Assembly: GCA_029531795.1 (NCBI GenBank)
Contig: JAPEIS010000001.1
Location: 7,750,001-7,814,000, forward strand
DNA length: 64,000 nucleotides
Reading direction: 5' to 3'
From: Sclerotinia nivalis
Lineage: Eukaryota > Ascomycota > Leotiomycetes > Helotiales > Sclerotiniaceae
A program made the translations under genes and the position numbers. The notes under the pieces are model-generated. The model had not been told where the DNA came from, made no database searches, and was given only the letters and a program-made list of their open reading frames with translations. This document shows, piece by piece, positions 49,735 to 60,167 of the stretch. The stretch's first letter is position 1. The number at the start of each line of letters is the position of its first letter.

Positions 49735-50164
49735 TTTGGAGATGCGGATTGGTATTCGTGGATTGGATGTGTTAGAGGCGTGGTTTTCGTAGATGTAAGT
49801 AGAGAATGAGCATTACAATTTCGAGGAGAGGGAGTTGGATCTAATATACTCCCCGTTGCGCCAAGCTTTGTAAAGGCTTCTTTTGAGAGGGGGAATCTGA
49901 CCAATAGATGGTCTACATTCACAAAAATACTACCTGATCGAGTAATCTCAAATGTGGAGAATTTGGAACAAAGCAGCAAGTAAGACATTTAACGATTGGA
50001 ATGGGTTTAATGCAGGAATCGGACTTTAATGTGGAGCAGAACAGCGTTGATCGTACCGTTTCCTTGCGGTTGCTCGGATGATATCATATCTAAAATCGTT
50101 CTAGAGTCCACCGCCCACGTTGTACAACGTAATGCACCCGTGCTAGGATAAACCGCGATCCTGT
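49735..50164. other. Intergenic region upstream of the aldo/keto reductase
   Basis: About 430 bp with no gene seen. It contains the promoter of the AKR gene and lies next to the AKR7-like pseudogene. Confidence 0.55.
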
Positions 50165-50456
50165 GTCACAGTTTGCTTGATCGCGCTGGTAGCGGGAAGT
50201 CAGGAAGCCAGCAAGCGGCTGGAAAGCATAGAGAGATCTGCCATAGCGGCGAAGAAGGCTAGGGAACAGTTAGGCTCGATTTTGTGATGAAGCGCAATAT
50301 AGATGCCCTGGTGGACCGTTGGTTTAATCCAGCCATGTTTCTCGCAGACCTCGCATATTTGTGCCCACTTTCCATGACATGTAGTTGTTGATGCCAAAGC
50401 GAGTCAAGTAACCCTCGTACGACAATTCAAAAGCCAAGCGGTACAGTGGCTTTCTG
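50165..50456 (-). pseudogene. Frameshifted AKR7-like aldo/keto reductase fragment
   Basis: Three overlapping frames carry consecutive pieces of an AKR7 (aflatoxin-aldehyde-reductase-like) protein: EGYLTRFGINNYMSWKV, then ICEVCEKHGWIKPTVHQG, then RRYGRSLYAFQPLAGFLTS. The order and spacing match the middle of an intact enzyme. At least two frameshifts separate the pieces. Both ends are missing and degenerate LTR-like DNA starts about 300 bp further upstream. It is a different AKR subfamily from the intact neighbour, so it is not a simple tandem copy. Confidence 0.75.
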
Positions 50457-50756
50457 TAGGATCTTCCGAGTTAAGCGAGTCCAACGGAGGTTACCGTGTT
50501 AGCATCGAATTAAGAGAAGAGACGAAGAAGCAAGGAAGGAAGGAAGATCTTCTAGTTCACCGTGCCACTGCCACTGGCCCCGGGGCAGCCTGCGCAACGG
50601 TTACCCGCGGGGCGGATAATGACTCTGGTGGAACATCCGCAAATAATCCATTAACAAAACAGATAATTGAAAAATCTGAACGGACATCAGTAAATTATTG
50701 GCGGATTATCTATAGATATCCATGGATATCCACTAATCTGTAAATAATCCACTTAT
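50457..50756. other. Degenerate repeat-derived DNA
   Basis: Rich in ATAATCC/GGATTAT motifs, also seen at 53300-53480. The shared ATAATGACTCTGGTG / ATAATAGCTCTGGTG sequences could be right ends of hAT-type elements. No complete element can be drawn. Confidence 0.4.
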
Positions 50757-51200
50757 TGTGACGATCCTAGCATAAGTGCCTCAGGACGCCACCATAGACA
50801 GGGCTCTTTATTCGCTTAAGGTTTTGGTCCCTCCGCGAGGACTATAAAAGACTCACCTTCATTATGTATTGTACAGTAGTTTGTTATTCTCTAGTATAGA
50901 TAAATTGATTCTTTCTACTATTCGAGTATCCAATGAATTCGCTTTCGATTAATCTACCAATCAAAGTTCACAGAATTCATTGGGCCCCTCCTCTCACTAT
51001 CCGACCAACCATTTCCGGTTCGGACCTATTAAAGGACCCAATCAAATCCACTTTCCGATTTGCGGTTAGTACGCAAGAGATTATACGGCAAAAGCTACAC
51101 TCAGATACCTCTAGCAGTTGGTTCGTAATCTCGGGGGTGTGTCACGGGGAATGATTATTACTATATCAACTCAATTAACCACTCGACAAGAGTGGCGTCA
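50757..51200 (+). mobile_element. Degenerate LTR-type insertion related to the solo LTR at 58294-58548
   Basis: It starts TGTGACGATCC and shares with the minus strand of 58294-58548 a stretch that includes TGCCTCAGG, TTTTGGTCCC and AGTTTGTTATTCTCTAGTAT (about 50870-50900). Similarity stops near 50925. The right end is tentatively placed at GTGGCGTCA (51200) with an imperfect CTTAT/CTTTT duplicate. A 73-residue open frame at 50933-51154 has no recognised domain. Confidence 0.5.
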
Positions 51201-51289
51201 CTTTTATCGTAATAAATAGATTATCCACAAATAATTTGTAGATTGATAGATTTTCGTTTATTTTTTAAAGTTATTCCTATATTATTATA

Positions 51290-53140
51290 ACGTGGTTTAT
51301 CAGTGGGTCGGCCATATCAGTGGGTCGGCCACTTTTACCTCGAATTATTGATTTAAAGCTATATTATTCAACAAAAACTAAATCAATTGATTGAAACTAT
51401 TAAGAATCTAATAATCTAGGATCAATTATACTATTTTGACAAGTTCTTGAATTGTGACCAGTCTTTCCACATTTACTACAGCATCGATTAGAAGATACTT
51501 CCCCATTAGAATTCCCCCCATTTTGACACTCGTCGCGTTGAATCTGAATATCAACCTTTTGCTGAGATAATATATCTTCAGTTTCTTGTTCAGTAAGTAC
51601 TCCTTCATTGCGTAATTGAATCTTTTTAGCGCATCGACGTTTGCTTAATGCTACATTTGCCTTCCGAAACATACGATTCTCTGTATTTAAAAGAGTATTC
51701 TAATGAGCTAATCTTTCTGTGTCTTTAGCTAGAGCTAATACAGTCTCGAATATAGGTATAGGGGAGCTTGATTGATGATGAGTCATTCGAGATTTTACTA
51801 AAATCGATTGTGAAAGAGCTTTAGTTGGATTGTGAGGTGTTTGAGAGATTCAAGAGTTTAGATCGACGAGTGGAGGGGTAGGTGTACGAATCCGAATATC
51901 TAATTTTGAGAGTATAGCTTGAGGATCAAATGATATCAGACTTGCTTTTTGGAAACTAGCTTTTATATTTTGAATTGTGATTGATTGTTGATATATAGCT
52001 TTAAAAGCTATAAAGAATTCAATTTTAGTGATATAATTGATATGAGCTTTAATAAATCCATCAATTTGACAACTATATACCCGTTTCAATACGTCAAAAC
52101 AGCCAACGTTAAATGGTTGAGTTAAATGATTTGAATGTGGTGGTAATCTTATATATATAATATTATTTGCCTTGCAATATGATTGAAAAGGTATCGATTC
52201 GTGACTTTCGTGTTTATCTAGTACTAGTATTCGATATTTGCCCTTCGTTCGATGAATTGTATGCTTATCGAAATGCTTTATCCATTCCAATCCTGTCTCA
52301 TTATTCGTCTATCCATTGGAAGTAGGTTTAATAGCCCAATCTGCAGGAAAACCGTTTTCCGTATACCAATTAGAAAGGTGATATTGCTCTTGAACCATCA
52401 GAAATGAAGGTATAGTTTCCCCCTTACTATTACCATATATAATCGCTGTAGCCCATTCTCTATTGTTTGGTTGTATTGCTTTACTTCTGCCATTCCGTTC
52501 AGCACTAGTTACAACCATTCCGGGATATATTATACCCATCATAAAGCTAGTTTCGTCGAAGTTGTAGAAATCGCAACCCAAGATACCATATTTCGCCTGT
52601 ATATTCAATACCAATTGAAACCACTCTCCAATAAGCTTAGGATCCTCGCAGAGAGCTCTTTGGAAGTCATAAACACGACTAAAACGCATCTTTAATTTTA
52701 TACATCGTTGTATAAAGCGATAAGCCCAAAGCTTTCCAACTTTCTTCGCACCCCGCGTTTCGAGTATATAATTCGCTATATCTTCAACACCACTTAATTT
52801 AAGTGAAAATCCTCTATGATCTATATCAAGTATGTATTGAATAAGTACCTCCTTTTTTAATTCAGTCAAATTATGACTTTTTGGTCGAATTTCAGCTATA
52901 CTAGGTTTACCTCGAATTCTATCACCCAATGTAGATCTAGGTATACAATAGGATTGAGCTGCCTTTCGAATTGTTAATTTTTTATTTGATTCAATAGCCT
53001 GAATAGCTAAGATTATATATGCTTCTTTAGAATGAATTTCTATGGTTGATAATGAAGAAAACGCGTATTAAGTGTAGACTAATAATTCGAGGTAAAAGTG
53101 GCCGACCCACTGATATGGCCGACCCACTGATAAACCACGT
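51290..53140 (-). mobile_element. Fot1/pogo-type DNA transposon with 60-bp perfect TIRs
   Basis: 1851 bp with inverted ends 51290-51349 and 53081-53140 that match over 60 of 60 bases, start ACGTGG, and are flanked by TA on both sides, the target of the Tc1/mariner-pogo superfamily. Each TIR contains a direct repeat of the 16-bp unit ATCAGTGGGTCGGCCA. Inside is a single degenerate transposase gene on the minus strand. Confidence 0.92.
51400..53043 (-). pseudogene. pogo/Fot1 transposase, RIP-inactivated
   Basis: The frame starts where ATA replaces the expected ATG (53041-53043) and encodes a psq-type helix-turn-helix (AAQSYCIPRSTLGDRI), a CENP-B-like region, then the DDE domain. The first Asp is in YNFDETSFMMG and the second in LVLDKHESHES; the third, expected in QPLDVGCF, reads QPFNVGCF, an Asp to Asn change (GAT to AAT). 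In-frame stops are at about 52304 (TAG, probably from TGG), 51848 and 51702. A CCHC knuckle CSKCGKTGHNSRTC closes the protein. All lesions are G-to-A or C-to-T. Confidence 0.88.
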
Positions 53141-53190
53141 TACTAGTTTTTATATCAATTTTCATAAATTATACAAATTATTCATCTATC

Positions 53191-53294
53191 TGTCACGGGT
53201 TCATAACTCTATCGAGTAGGTTTGATACCGATCAAACTACTTCTACCCTTTTAGGGGTTTCGTGGCCTAGTGGTAGAGTTCTAGCCCCGTGACA
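53191..53294. mobile_element. 104-bp insertion with LTR-like ends
   Basis: It starts TGTCACGGG, ends CCCCGTGACA and is flanked by the 5-bp duplicate CTATC (53186-53190, 53295-53299). The terminal 60 bp are identical to 8527-8586 and contain TGGCCTAGTGG, a match to a Pol III A box; no B box is seen. It may be a TRIM LTR, or a short element mobilised by the Gypsy family whose LTRs also start TGTCACGGGG. Confidence 0.75.
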
Positions 53295-53605
53295 CTATCT
53301 ATGAATATTCATCTATCTACAAATTAGTGGATTATTCATAAATAATCCGCAAATAATCTATACAGGTCGGATTATTTCAAAATCTCAATGGATAATTTAT
53401 AGGATAGATAATAGCTCTGGTGAATAATCCACAGGGCGGATTATCCGCGGATATCTATGGATGGCGGATAATTTATGTTCTGTCTAAAATTATTTTAATT
53501 ATTATTATTTTAATTTTAACTGTTCACGCATTCTACGGTATTTCTTAGCCATGTAAATTGTATGTTTCATCTTTCTATACGATGTCGACTCTGTGCATGG
53601 CAGTT

Positions 53606-54762
53606 TTAGCGCAGCACATTGGCCCGGGGCTGTAACATAACGCTTGCTTGCTCGACCTCGTGCCCCATGAGCTTATCAAAATTTAAAAATGACTCACCAC
53701 GCCGTGACCGCCAGCTATTCGTTGATTCAAAAACCTCCCTGCACCCTCGAACTGTCCACCCCCATTGCTTCAAGAATTCATCCGTGGCTTCCCATCCGGC
53801 AGGATCCCATGGCTCGCCCCACACAATCATGCCCACATCACACTTCGATGCACTAAAGAAACCAACTAGATCCCCACAGAGTTCCATATCGTCGAAGTTA
53901 TCCTCTGCGCGCAGAAGATTATCTCGCATTTGTGGAATAGGTAATAGATCAATCCAAGGATGGTGAGGAAGTTGACGTTGAAGTTCGGTGGGGCGAAGGG
54001 ACCATGGGAGGGCAGGGACATGATATTGGACATTTGAGGCATCACAAAAGGGAGAAAGGGCTTCATCGTCAGTGCTCTCGGCAGATGAGTAGCCGAGGGT
54101 TCTTGCGTTGCTACATATAGCTCTAAGAATATTGAACTTGACCAACGTAAGTGAGAGATCGGCTCTTGGGAAACTCATCATCCCACTCCTCGTCGCCCAT
54201 TTCTCGAATTGAACCGTGAGATCCAGGGCCTGGAAAGTATTCAGATTGCAGATAGATAAGGTTTTTGTGACTTCGGAGACATCTGTCTTTGATGGTCTTG
54301 CTGCTAAATCGAACAAATGCCATAAGCTGGTGTACTTGGATGTTGGCGGGCATAATGCGCTGGAATTGTGCAAAATATTCCTACTGGACTCGGTATCAAT
54401 GCAACGCTCTCCTGCCCTTTTGGCAGCTCCTTTTCCTGACGAGGGAGGGTGTGTATGGCTAGATTGCTTTTGCTTCGCCTTGCGTTGTCCTGAATATCAC
54501 GTTAGAAACTGATATGTTTTATACCTATTTCGATCAGCCTATTGCTAGCGTCCGCCCTGGTATCACAATGACATGAATACTTACTGCAAGCTCTCTGAAG
54601 TAACCTATTCTGGCGCTTTCTTCGTTCAACTGGGTCAGACACCCCGGTCCAGTCATCTTGAGGGGCAAAAATCCTCTCTTGCTGAGGCATGCAGTCGATA
54701 ATAATTGGTGGTCTGTGCGGCCATTCCTCCTCTCCTCCAGTAAAAATGGCATTACTATCCAT
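53606..54762 (-). CDS. bZIP-like transcription factor with DUF3425 domain
   Basis: Two exons, 54762-54585 and 54489-53606, separated by a 95-bp intron (GTAAGT...CTAAC...TTCAG), give 353 residues. The N-terminus has DDWTGVSDPVERRKRQNRLL, then QRACRQRKAKQKQ, the basic region typical of this fungal group. The C-terminal DUF3425 region reads HHPWIDLLPIPQMRDNLLRA, then MIVWGEPWDPAGWEATDEFL and WGWTVRGCREVFESTNSWR. The frame is complete. Such proteins often sit beside secondary-metabolism genes. Here it lies between two transposon insertions and may regulate the neighbouring oxidoreductases (inference). Confidence 0.88.
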
Positions 54763-55118
54763 AATCGCTACAAAACTGAGGCGCAACTACCGAGAAGTGA
54801 ACACAGTATTAGCAGAATTTAGAGTTGGATTGGTTGAGAATGAAACTGTGGAGATGTTTTCACTGGGAAGCGTGCATCATAGATGGTTCATGCAAGTTGC
54901 TGACAGCTGGAAGGCACCGACGTTCTTATTGACTCGGCTACTGAATGACGCTAAATAGACCGCCCGCTAAAACTCAGAAAGCCTTGCCAGAAGATGCTTG
55001 CCGCCAAGCTCACCTGCTCCGGATGACATCAATAAATTTTCCAAACTCTATTTTAACGGAGTTTACGATGTCGATGTTAATACCGAGAATTCAGTGCCCC
55101 TGTAATCTAGAACCGCGA
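54763..55118. other. Promoter region of the bZIP gene up to the MITE
   Basis: About 350 bp with no gene seen. It ends at the MITE. Confidence 0.5.
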
Positions 55119-55343
55119 ACCGATATCTCTATATTATACACAACTCCACATCTTGTACGCACTTTTAATTTTATAAAACATCAACCATTATAGATATATA
55201 TAATAACGATATACCTTTAAAGGTTTGTATACAATTTGTATTAGTTCAAATTAAAGGTGTAGAGTATTCTAATTTTATATTTTATAAATTATAATTAATA
55301 TCGAATTTTGAAATGATCGTAGTTATAATATAGGGATATCAGT
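55119..55343 (+). mobile_element. 225-bp MITE derived from the 57723-60167 pogo element
   Basis: Its left 130 bases match the left end of the 2.4-kb element (ACCGATATC, then CCACATCTTGTACGCAC, CAACCATTATA). Its right 90 bases match that element's right end (ATAAATTATAATTAATATCG, GATATCAGT), with the interior deleted and about 34 bases missing from the right TIR. A TA follows on the right; the left flank reads GA, so one target copy has mutated. It is an internal-deletion derivative. Confidence 0.8.
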
Positions 55344-55358
55344 TATTCAAAAAGTATA

Positions 55359-55649
55359 ATGACAACCAAACCATTAGACAAATGCTATGAGGGAACGATA
55401 GTTGAAAACATACTGAAGCTTTTTAGCCGACTGCATGGGAAGCACGGAGGGGATGTAGAAAAGTGTTGTCAGGCCATTTTTGACTTCATCGCTGGAACGG
55501 GAAGTGTGCTTACAAAGGAGCGGATGCTGCGTTTGCCGCTGGGAACTAACGTTGCGAGACTCATCAGGCAGAACGCGGAAAGTTTGATTGATATGTTGGA
55601 TAAGCAGGAAGACATTTGGACGAGAACGGATGTTGTTGAAGGTTCCTGA
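55359..55649 (+). pseudogene. C-terminal fragment of a short-chain dehydrogenase, 5' lost at the MITE
   Basis: An open frame of 96 residues reads like the end of a fungal SDR: ENILKLFSRLHGKHGGDVEK, AIFDFIAGTG, then LRLPLGTNVARLIRQNAESL and KQEDIWTRTD. The Rossmann half and the YxxxK site are absent. The fragment begins 16 bases after the MITE, so the insertion or a linked deletion probably removed the 5' part. The apparent ATG is unlikely to be a real start. Confidence 0.7.
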
Positions 55650-56148
55650 CATTGACTAGAGCTGCTGTCTAAGCAAGTACCGCTCAACATTGTACCCTGC
55701 TCGTGTCCGAAGAACATATCGAATGCAACCAATTGAATTACAGCTTAGTGTGCACGTGTCTGAAAACGATGCAAGATCATAATCCCAAACCGATTAGCCA
55801 GTGCCTTGGAAATTCTCCAACCTAGACTTCAGCGCAGAGACAAAGGATTTGAGCTATCTGACTGAGGGATCGTCAACTAATTGTCATCACAGCAGAAATC
55901 TAGAAGATGTTCGCAAAGACTCAGGCCATCATCAGCTTGACGTTATGCTTAGCCTGCCGTCTCATATACGAGCAAAATGTGTGACTAAAGAGTACTCTGC
56001 CGTTCATAATTGTAATTCTGACACCAGTTTGAAAGAACAGCTCCGGAAATTCCCTTACTGCTTTCAGGATTGCATCACCCGTCAAGCCAACGCCGAACCT
56101 TCGCTCTGGCTACTTCCGCTTGTCCAAGTAACGGTATCGACAATATCT
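55650..56148. other. Intergenic region between the SDR fragment and the NmrA-like gene
   Basis: About 500 bp with no recognisable gene. Confidence 0.5.
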
Positions 56149-57276
56149 CTACAGAGACATCTTCGCATATGGTCTCGGCACCTTCCCATCCAACAAATCC
56201 ACTACAAATTCCTTGAAAGTAGTCGGCTTCAAATCAGGATACAGTTCCCTTGCATCCAAATACCCAAGGTACTTTGCATACTCAGGTGTGTTATCCCCAC
56301 GGACATACTTGCTGTACGAATACTGAGCGGACATGACCCCGAACCTGATCTGAATATTTGATGCGTCTTTGGCGAACAGCTCAGCCAGCTGCTGTGCTTT
56401 TGCTTCGGTTTCCTCATTCGGGATCTTTGATGGTTGTCAGCACGTTTTAAATCAAGGAGATGATGGGACCTACATAAACCCTGTCCAATTTCTCCCCTGA
56501 AACTTCCTCCATCACATCATAAATTTGGCTATCAGTAAGGATATCTCCCCAACCATAAACATATTTATTCAATGTTCTCTCATCATTCACAATACGAGCG
56601 ACAAATTTTCCGATATCCCGAATGTCAGTCACCAAATTCGGCACTTTGCCGTCGCCATGAAGAGGAACTTCCATGCCTGGGAAGATGGCACCGTCTGTTT
56701 TTCCGGAAGGAAGACGTGGGAATGAGAGCTGGTACCAGAACCCTACATCTATGAAGGTGTATCCAAGGAAGAGTTTTCGGATGTGCTTGTGGACTTCCTC
56801 TTTCTATATTGTTCCATTAATTAAAGTCACAAGTATACAAAGGACGTGACTTACCTCATCACGCAACACCATCACGCCGCCAGGAGGAGCAACCGAAGCA
56901 AAATCACAAGGCACGAATCTCTTAACCCCAGCTTTTTTAGCAGCAGTGACGAGATTCATCTGGGCCAGCTGTGCTACGCCGCCAATAGCACTGATGAGGA
57001 CATCTGTTCCTGTGATTGCGGGAACGAGATCCTCGACTGGGCTGCCAATATCTGCAACCAGGATCTTCACTCCTCTCGCCGTGAGGGATTTTACGTCCGG
57101 TTTCTCTGCTGAGGCGGGACGGACTAACGCCGTAACTTCCTACATTCAGGTGTGAGATTTTGACCATAATTTGGGTTGAAGCGACTTACGAATGTCCCAA
57201 GTTCGAGAAGACCATTGAGAATGGAAGCACCAGTCTCGCCTGTTGCTCCAATGAGCAGAACTGTTTGTTTACTCAT
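56149..57276 (-). CDS. NmrA-like / isoflavone-reductase-like NAD(P)-binding protein
   Basis: Four exons, 57276-57190, 57139-56855, 56803-56474 and 56424-56149; introns are 49-51 bp and all phase 0; 325 residues. It starts with the dinucleotide-binding motif LLIGATGETGASI (GxxGxxG), then VLISAIGG and KKAGVKRFVPCDFASVAPPG. A conserved middle, FIDVGFWYQLSFPRLPSG, is followed by VTDIRDIGKFVARIV and a C-terminal substrate-side region (DLKPTTFKEFVVDLLDGKV). The family includes phenylpropanoid reductases and the redox-sensing regulator NmrA. The protein looks complete and probably acts as a cytosolic NADPH-dependent reductase. It lies on the same strand as the upstream oxidoreductase genes. Confidence 0.9.
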
Positions 57277-57722
57277 GGTGGGAATAAAATGGAAGGCAAA
57301 ATGATTGAAATTGATGGAGTAACTTGGATTTCTCGCAGACTTTATAGCTCTCCAGTGTAACATTTAGTCCAGAACCAGCCTATTCCTCCGCGCCCTTGCA
57401 TGCCAATCCCCATACTTCTCATCCACATTCAACGCAAGAAATATCCATCTGCCGCATACTGGCTCCGGAAATAATCCACATCCAACCACTCAGAATGCAC
57501 CCTGTATTTAAGTCACCGGCAGGATTTCTGATCCGCGGCCCTTCCACTGAATTGATCCAATGATTTCTGAAGTTTGGTGGCCTTTAGTGGGGCGTTCCCG
57601 AATACGAATCCGAGCCTAATGGCTGTACGGGTTTATTTACAACTTGGCTGGCCGGAAGCGGAAATCTTTCGATCCGGATTAAGATTGGAAGATCAACTCC
57701 AACCTCCATTATCTATTTGTTA
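57277..57722. other. Promoter region of the NmrA-like gene
   Basis: About 450 bp of ordinary base composition ending at the pogo element. No gene is seen. Confidence 0.55.
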
Positions 57723-60167
57723 ACCGATATCCCTATATCGTGCACGACCCCACATCTTGCACGCACTTTTAATTTTATAAAATATCAACCATTATAAACG
57801 GATACAACGATGATATACCTTCAAAAACCTGTATAGAATTTGCATTAGTTCAAATAAAAGATATAGAGTATCCTAAATATATTCAAATAGCTAATTTCTT
57901 CAAAATCAATCGTTCGACACTTTCTTGGTGTTATAGAGGCAAAACTATCTTTTACAGTACTGTATATACTGAAACTCATCAATCTCTTTCAAAAGAACAA
58001 AAAAAGGCTTTAATTAATCAGATCAATAAATTGACACAAAAATCTATACCTCCTACAAATCGTATAATCAAAAACCTTGCAGAAAAGATCATAAACCGTT
58101 TTCTAGGAAAGAATTGAACGGCAAATTTTGTGAAAAGGTATAAAACATATCTTCAAAATCAGTATCTTTAATACATTGATAATTTATGTGTAAAAGTTGA
58201 TAATATTGTTATGTTTGAGCATTTTTATGATCTGGTTTGAATTATTTTATATTGTTGTTGAATTTTATTATTTAAAAGAATTATACTAATATCTGTGACG
58301 ATGGTCTTAATTCAAGGCATGATAGAATGAATCAATTAATCTATACTAGAGAATAACAAACTACCGTACCAAATACAATAGAGTTGAGCCTTTTATGGTC
58401 CCCTCGGAGGGGACCAAAGCCCTAAACGAATACAGGGTGAAATAAATGAAATAATAACCTGAGGCATTTTGGTCCCTTCGGAGGGGACCAAAAGCCGAAA
58501 GAATGGCCTAAGGCATTTATGGCATAATAGAATAACAGGATCGTCACAATATCTTTCTTTTTTCCATTTAGTTAACAAAAGTAATCACAAAATACGATAT
58601 ATTATCGAAGAATATATACAATTGGAACAAAAAAGGCTTTCTTATTAATCTAGGGAGAACTATAAAGAGAATAATGAATACTAATGTATATGATCATGGT
58701 AGAGCTACGAAAGCTAAACAGAATGGATCGAGAGAGTTTATTATTCTTTTAGTATATATATATATTGACGGAACGGTTATCCTTTCTATTCTAATTTATA
58801 AAGGGGAATCTGGAGATCTACAGGATATATAGATTGATGAGATAGAAGTGAAGGATTAGGCTTATTTCGGAGCTTCAAATAATAAATGGTTATCGAATAC
58901 ATTCGACCTTATTTGGCTTATTAAAGTCTTTCAACATTATACTTGTTCAAAAGTAGGGAAAGGATATCATCTATTGATTGTAGATAATCATTTTAGTTAT
59001 GTGAATATGGAATTTATATCGAAATACAATGAATTGAAGATCATTTTGTTAATTCTCCCCTTCTACTCTATATATCGATTACAATCTTTTGATATAGACT
59101 ACTTCCTTCCTCTTTCGATGAATTATGATATAGAACTCAACAATCTGATATACAAAAGCAAAGGTATCGTTGGAATATCGAAATATAACTTTTGAATGAT
59201 ATTTAAAATAGTTTGGGTTCAATCTACTATTATTTATAATATCCTGAAATCTTTCAAAAAAACAGATATTTATTCTATAAATAAGAACATTACCATTCAC
59301 AATATCGAATCTGAAAGAACCTCTACATTACCTATATTGATACAATTTGCAAGGAATAAAATAAAGATACTATATATAACTAAAATTCTTTATTACTTCA
59401 AATTAAAGTTTCGTTTCAAATAGAATCCCGATATCATTCAGAAGCTTTTTAAGGCTGCATTTACGAATACAACTAATGCTAATATCCAATTATATAAAAC
59501 AAAGGGTTTAAAAGAAGCTCTGAAGATCGAAAAGAAGAAAAGGATTCATTCCAAACGTTTAAATCTTATAAAAAAGGAAGGCGAAGATGCTTTTTTATAT
59601 TCCCCTTTGTAAATTGAAAGAGCTAAAATTTATTAATCGATTAAAGTATTAACTGTTAAGCAAAAGAAGAAAGCTAAGAAACAAAAGAAAGTTGAAAAGA
59701 AAGTTGAAAAGGAACAAAGGGATAGGGCGATTAAAAAGAGGATAGTATAAAAGGAGGTTGATCGTCAAATTGTATATAATACTAAGGAGAAGGTGAAAAG
59801 AGTTTAAAAATCATTAATACTTTTTATTAAAAGAATTCAAATAACTTCAAAATGTTTTTATATTATAGATCTAGTATCTAAGGAAGCTATAAAGGATTAT
59901 AATATCGTAGAGGTTGATAAATCAGTAGTGGAAGGAAAAGGGGGGGTATTGTATTCAAAGGCCGGGCGATATATCAAGATTTCGTCGAAATTGATGAAAT
60001 AAAGATTTTTTGATTCTATTGGATAATATTATATCTTTTCATACATCAAAAGAAATCGTAGTTTTATATCTTATAAATTATAATTAATATCGAATTTTGA
60101 AGTGATCGTAGTTGTAATATAGGAGGCGTGCAAGATGTGGGGTCGTGCACGATGTAGGGATATCGGT
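57723..60167 (+). mobile_element. pogo/Fot1-type transposon, RIP-mutated, with nested solo LTR
   Basis: 2445 bp between TA dinucleotides (57721-57722 and 60168-60169). The inverted ends start ACCGATATCCCTA and extend about 44 bp with few mismatches (GTGCACGACCCCACATCTTG). The transposase frame runs on the plus strand: NRSTLSW, then KALINQINKLTQKSIPPTNR, NLAEKIINRFLGKN, and FEHFYDL before the nested LTR. After it the DDE part is seen as LIVDNHFSYVNMEFI and LQSFDIDYF (58974-59195), and a Lys-rich C-terminus follows to about 59800. It is full of stops. The canonical histidine after the second Asp reads Phe/Tyr, consistent with mutation. Confidence 0.88.
58294..58548 (-). mobile_element. Solo LTR inserted in the pogo element
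   Basis: 255 bp with inverted ends TGTGACGAT/ATCGTCACA-like and a 5-bp duplicate ATATC (58289-58293 and 58549-58553). It contains two copies of GGTCCCYTCGGAGGGGACCA, each a strong hairpin, at about 58398-58420 and 58470-58492. It is related to 50757-51200 in the opposite orientation. It splits the transposase frame, so it is younger than the pogo insertion. Confidence 0.88.

Noticed and set aside
50610..53480. A single hAT element bracketing the nested block
   Set aside because: The ATAATNRCTCTGGTG ends at both sides are in the same orientation, not inverted, so they cannot be the two ends of one element.
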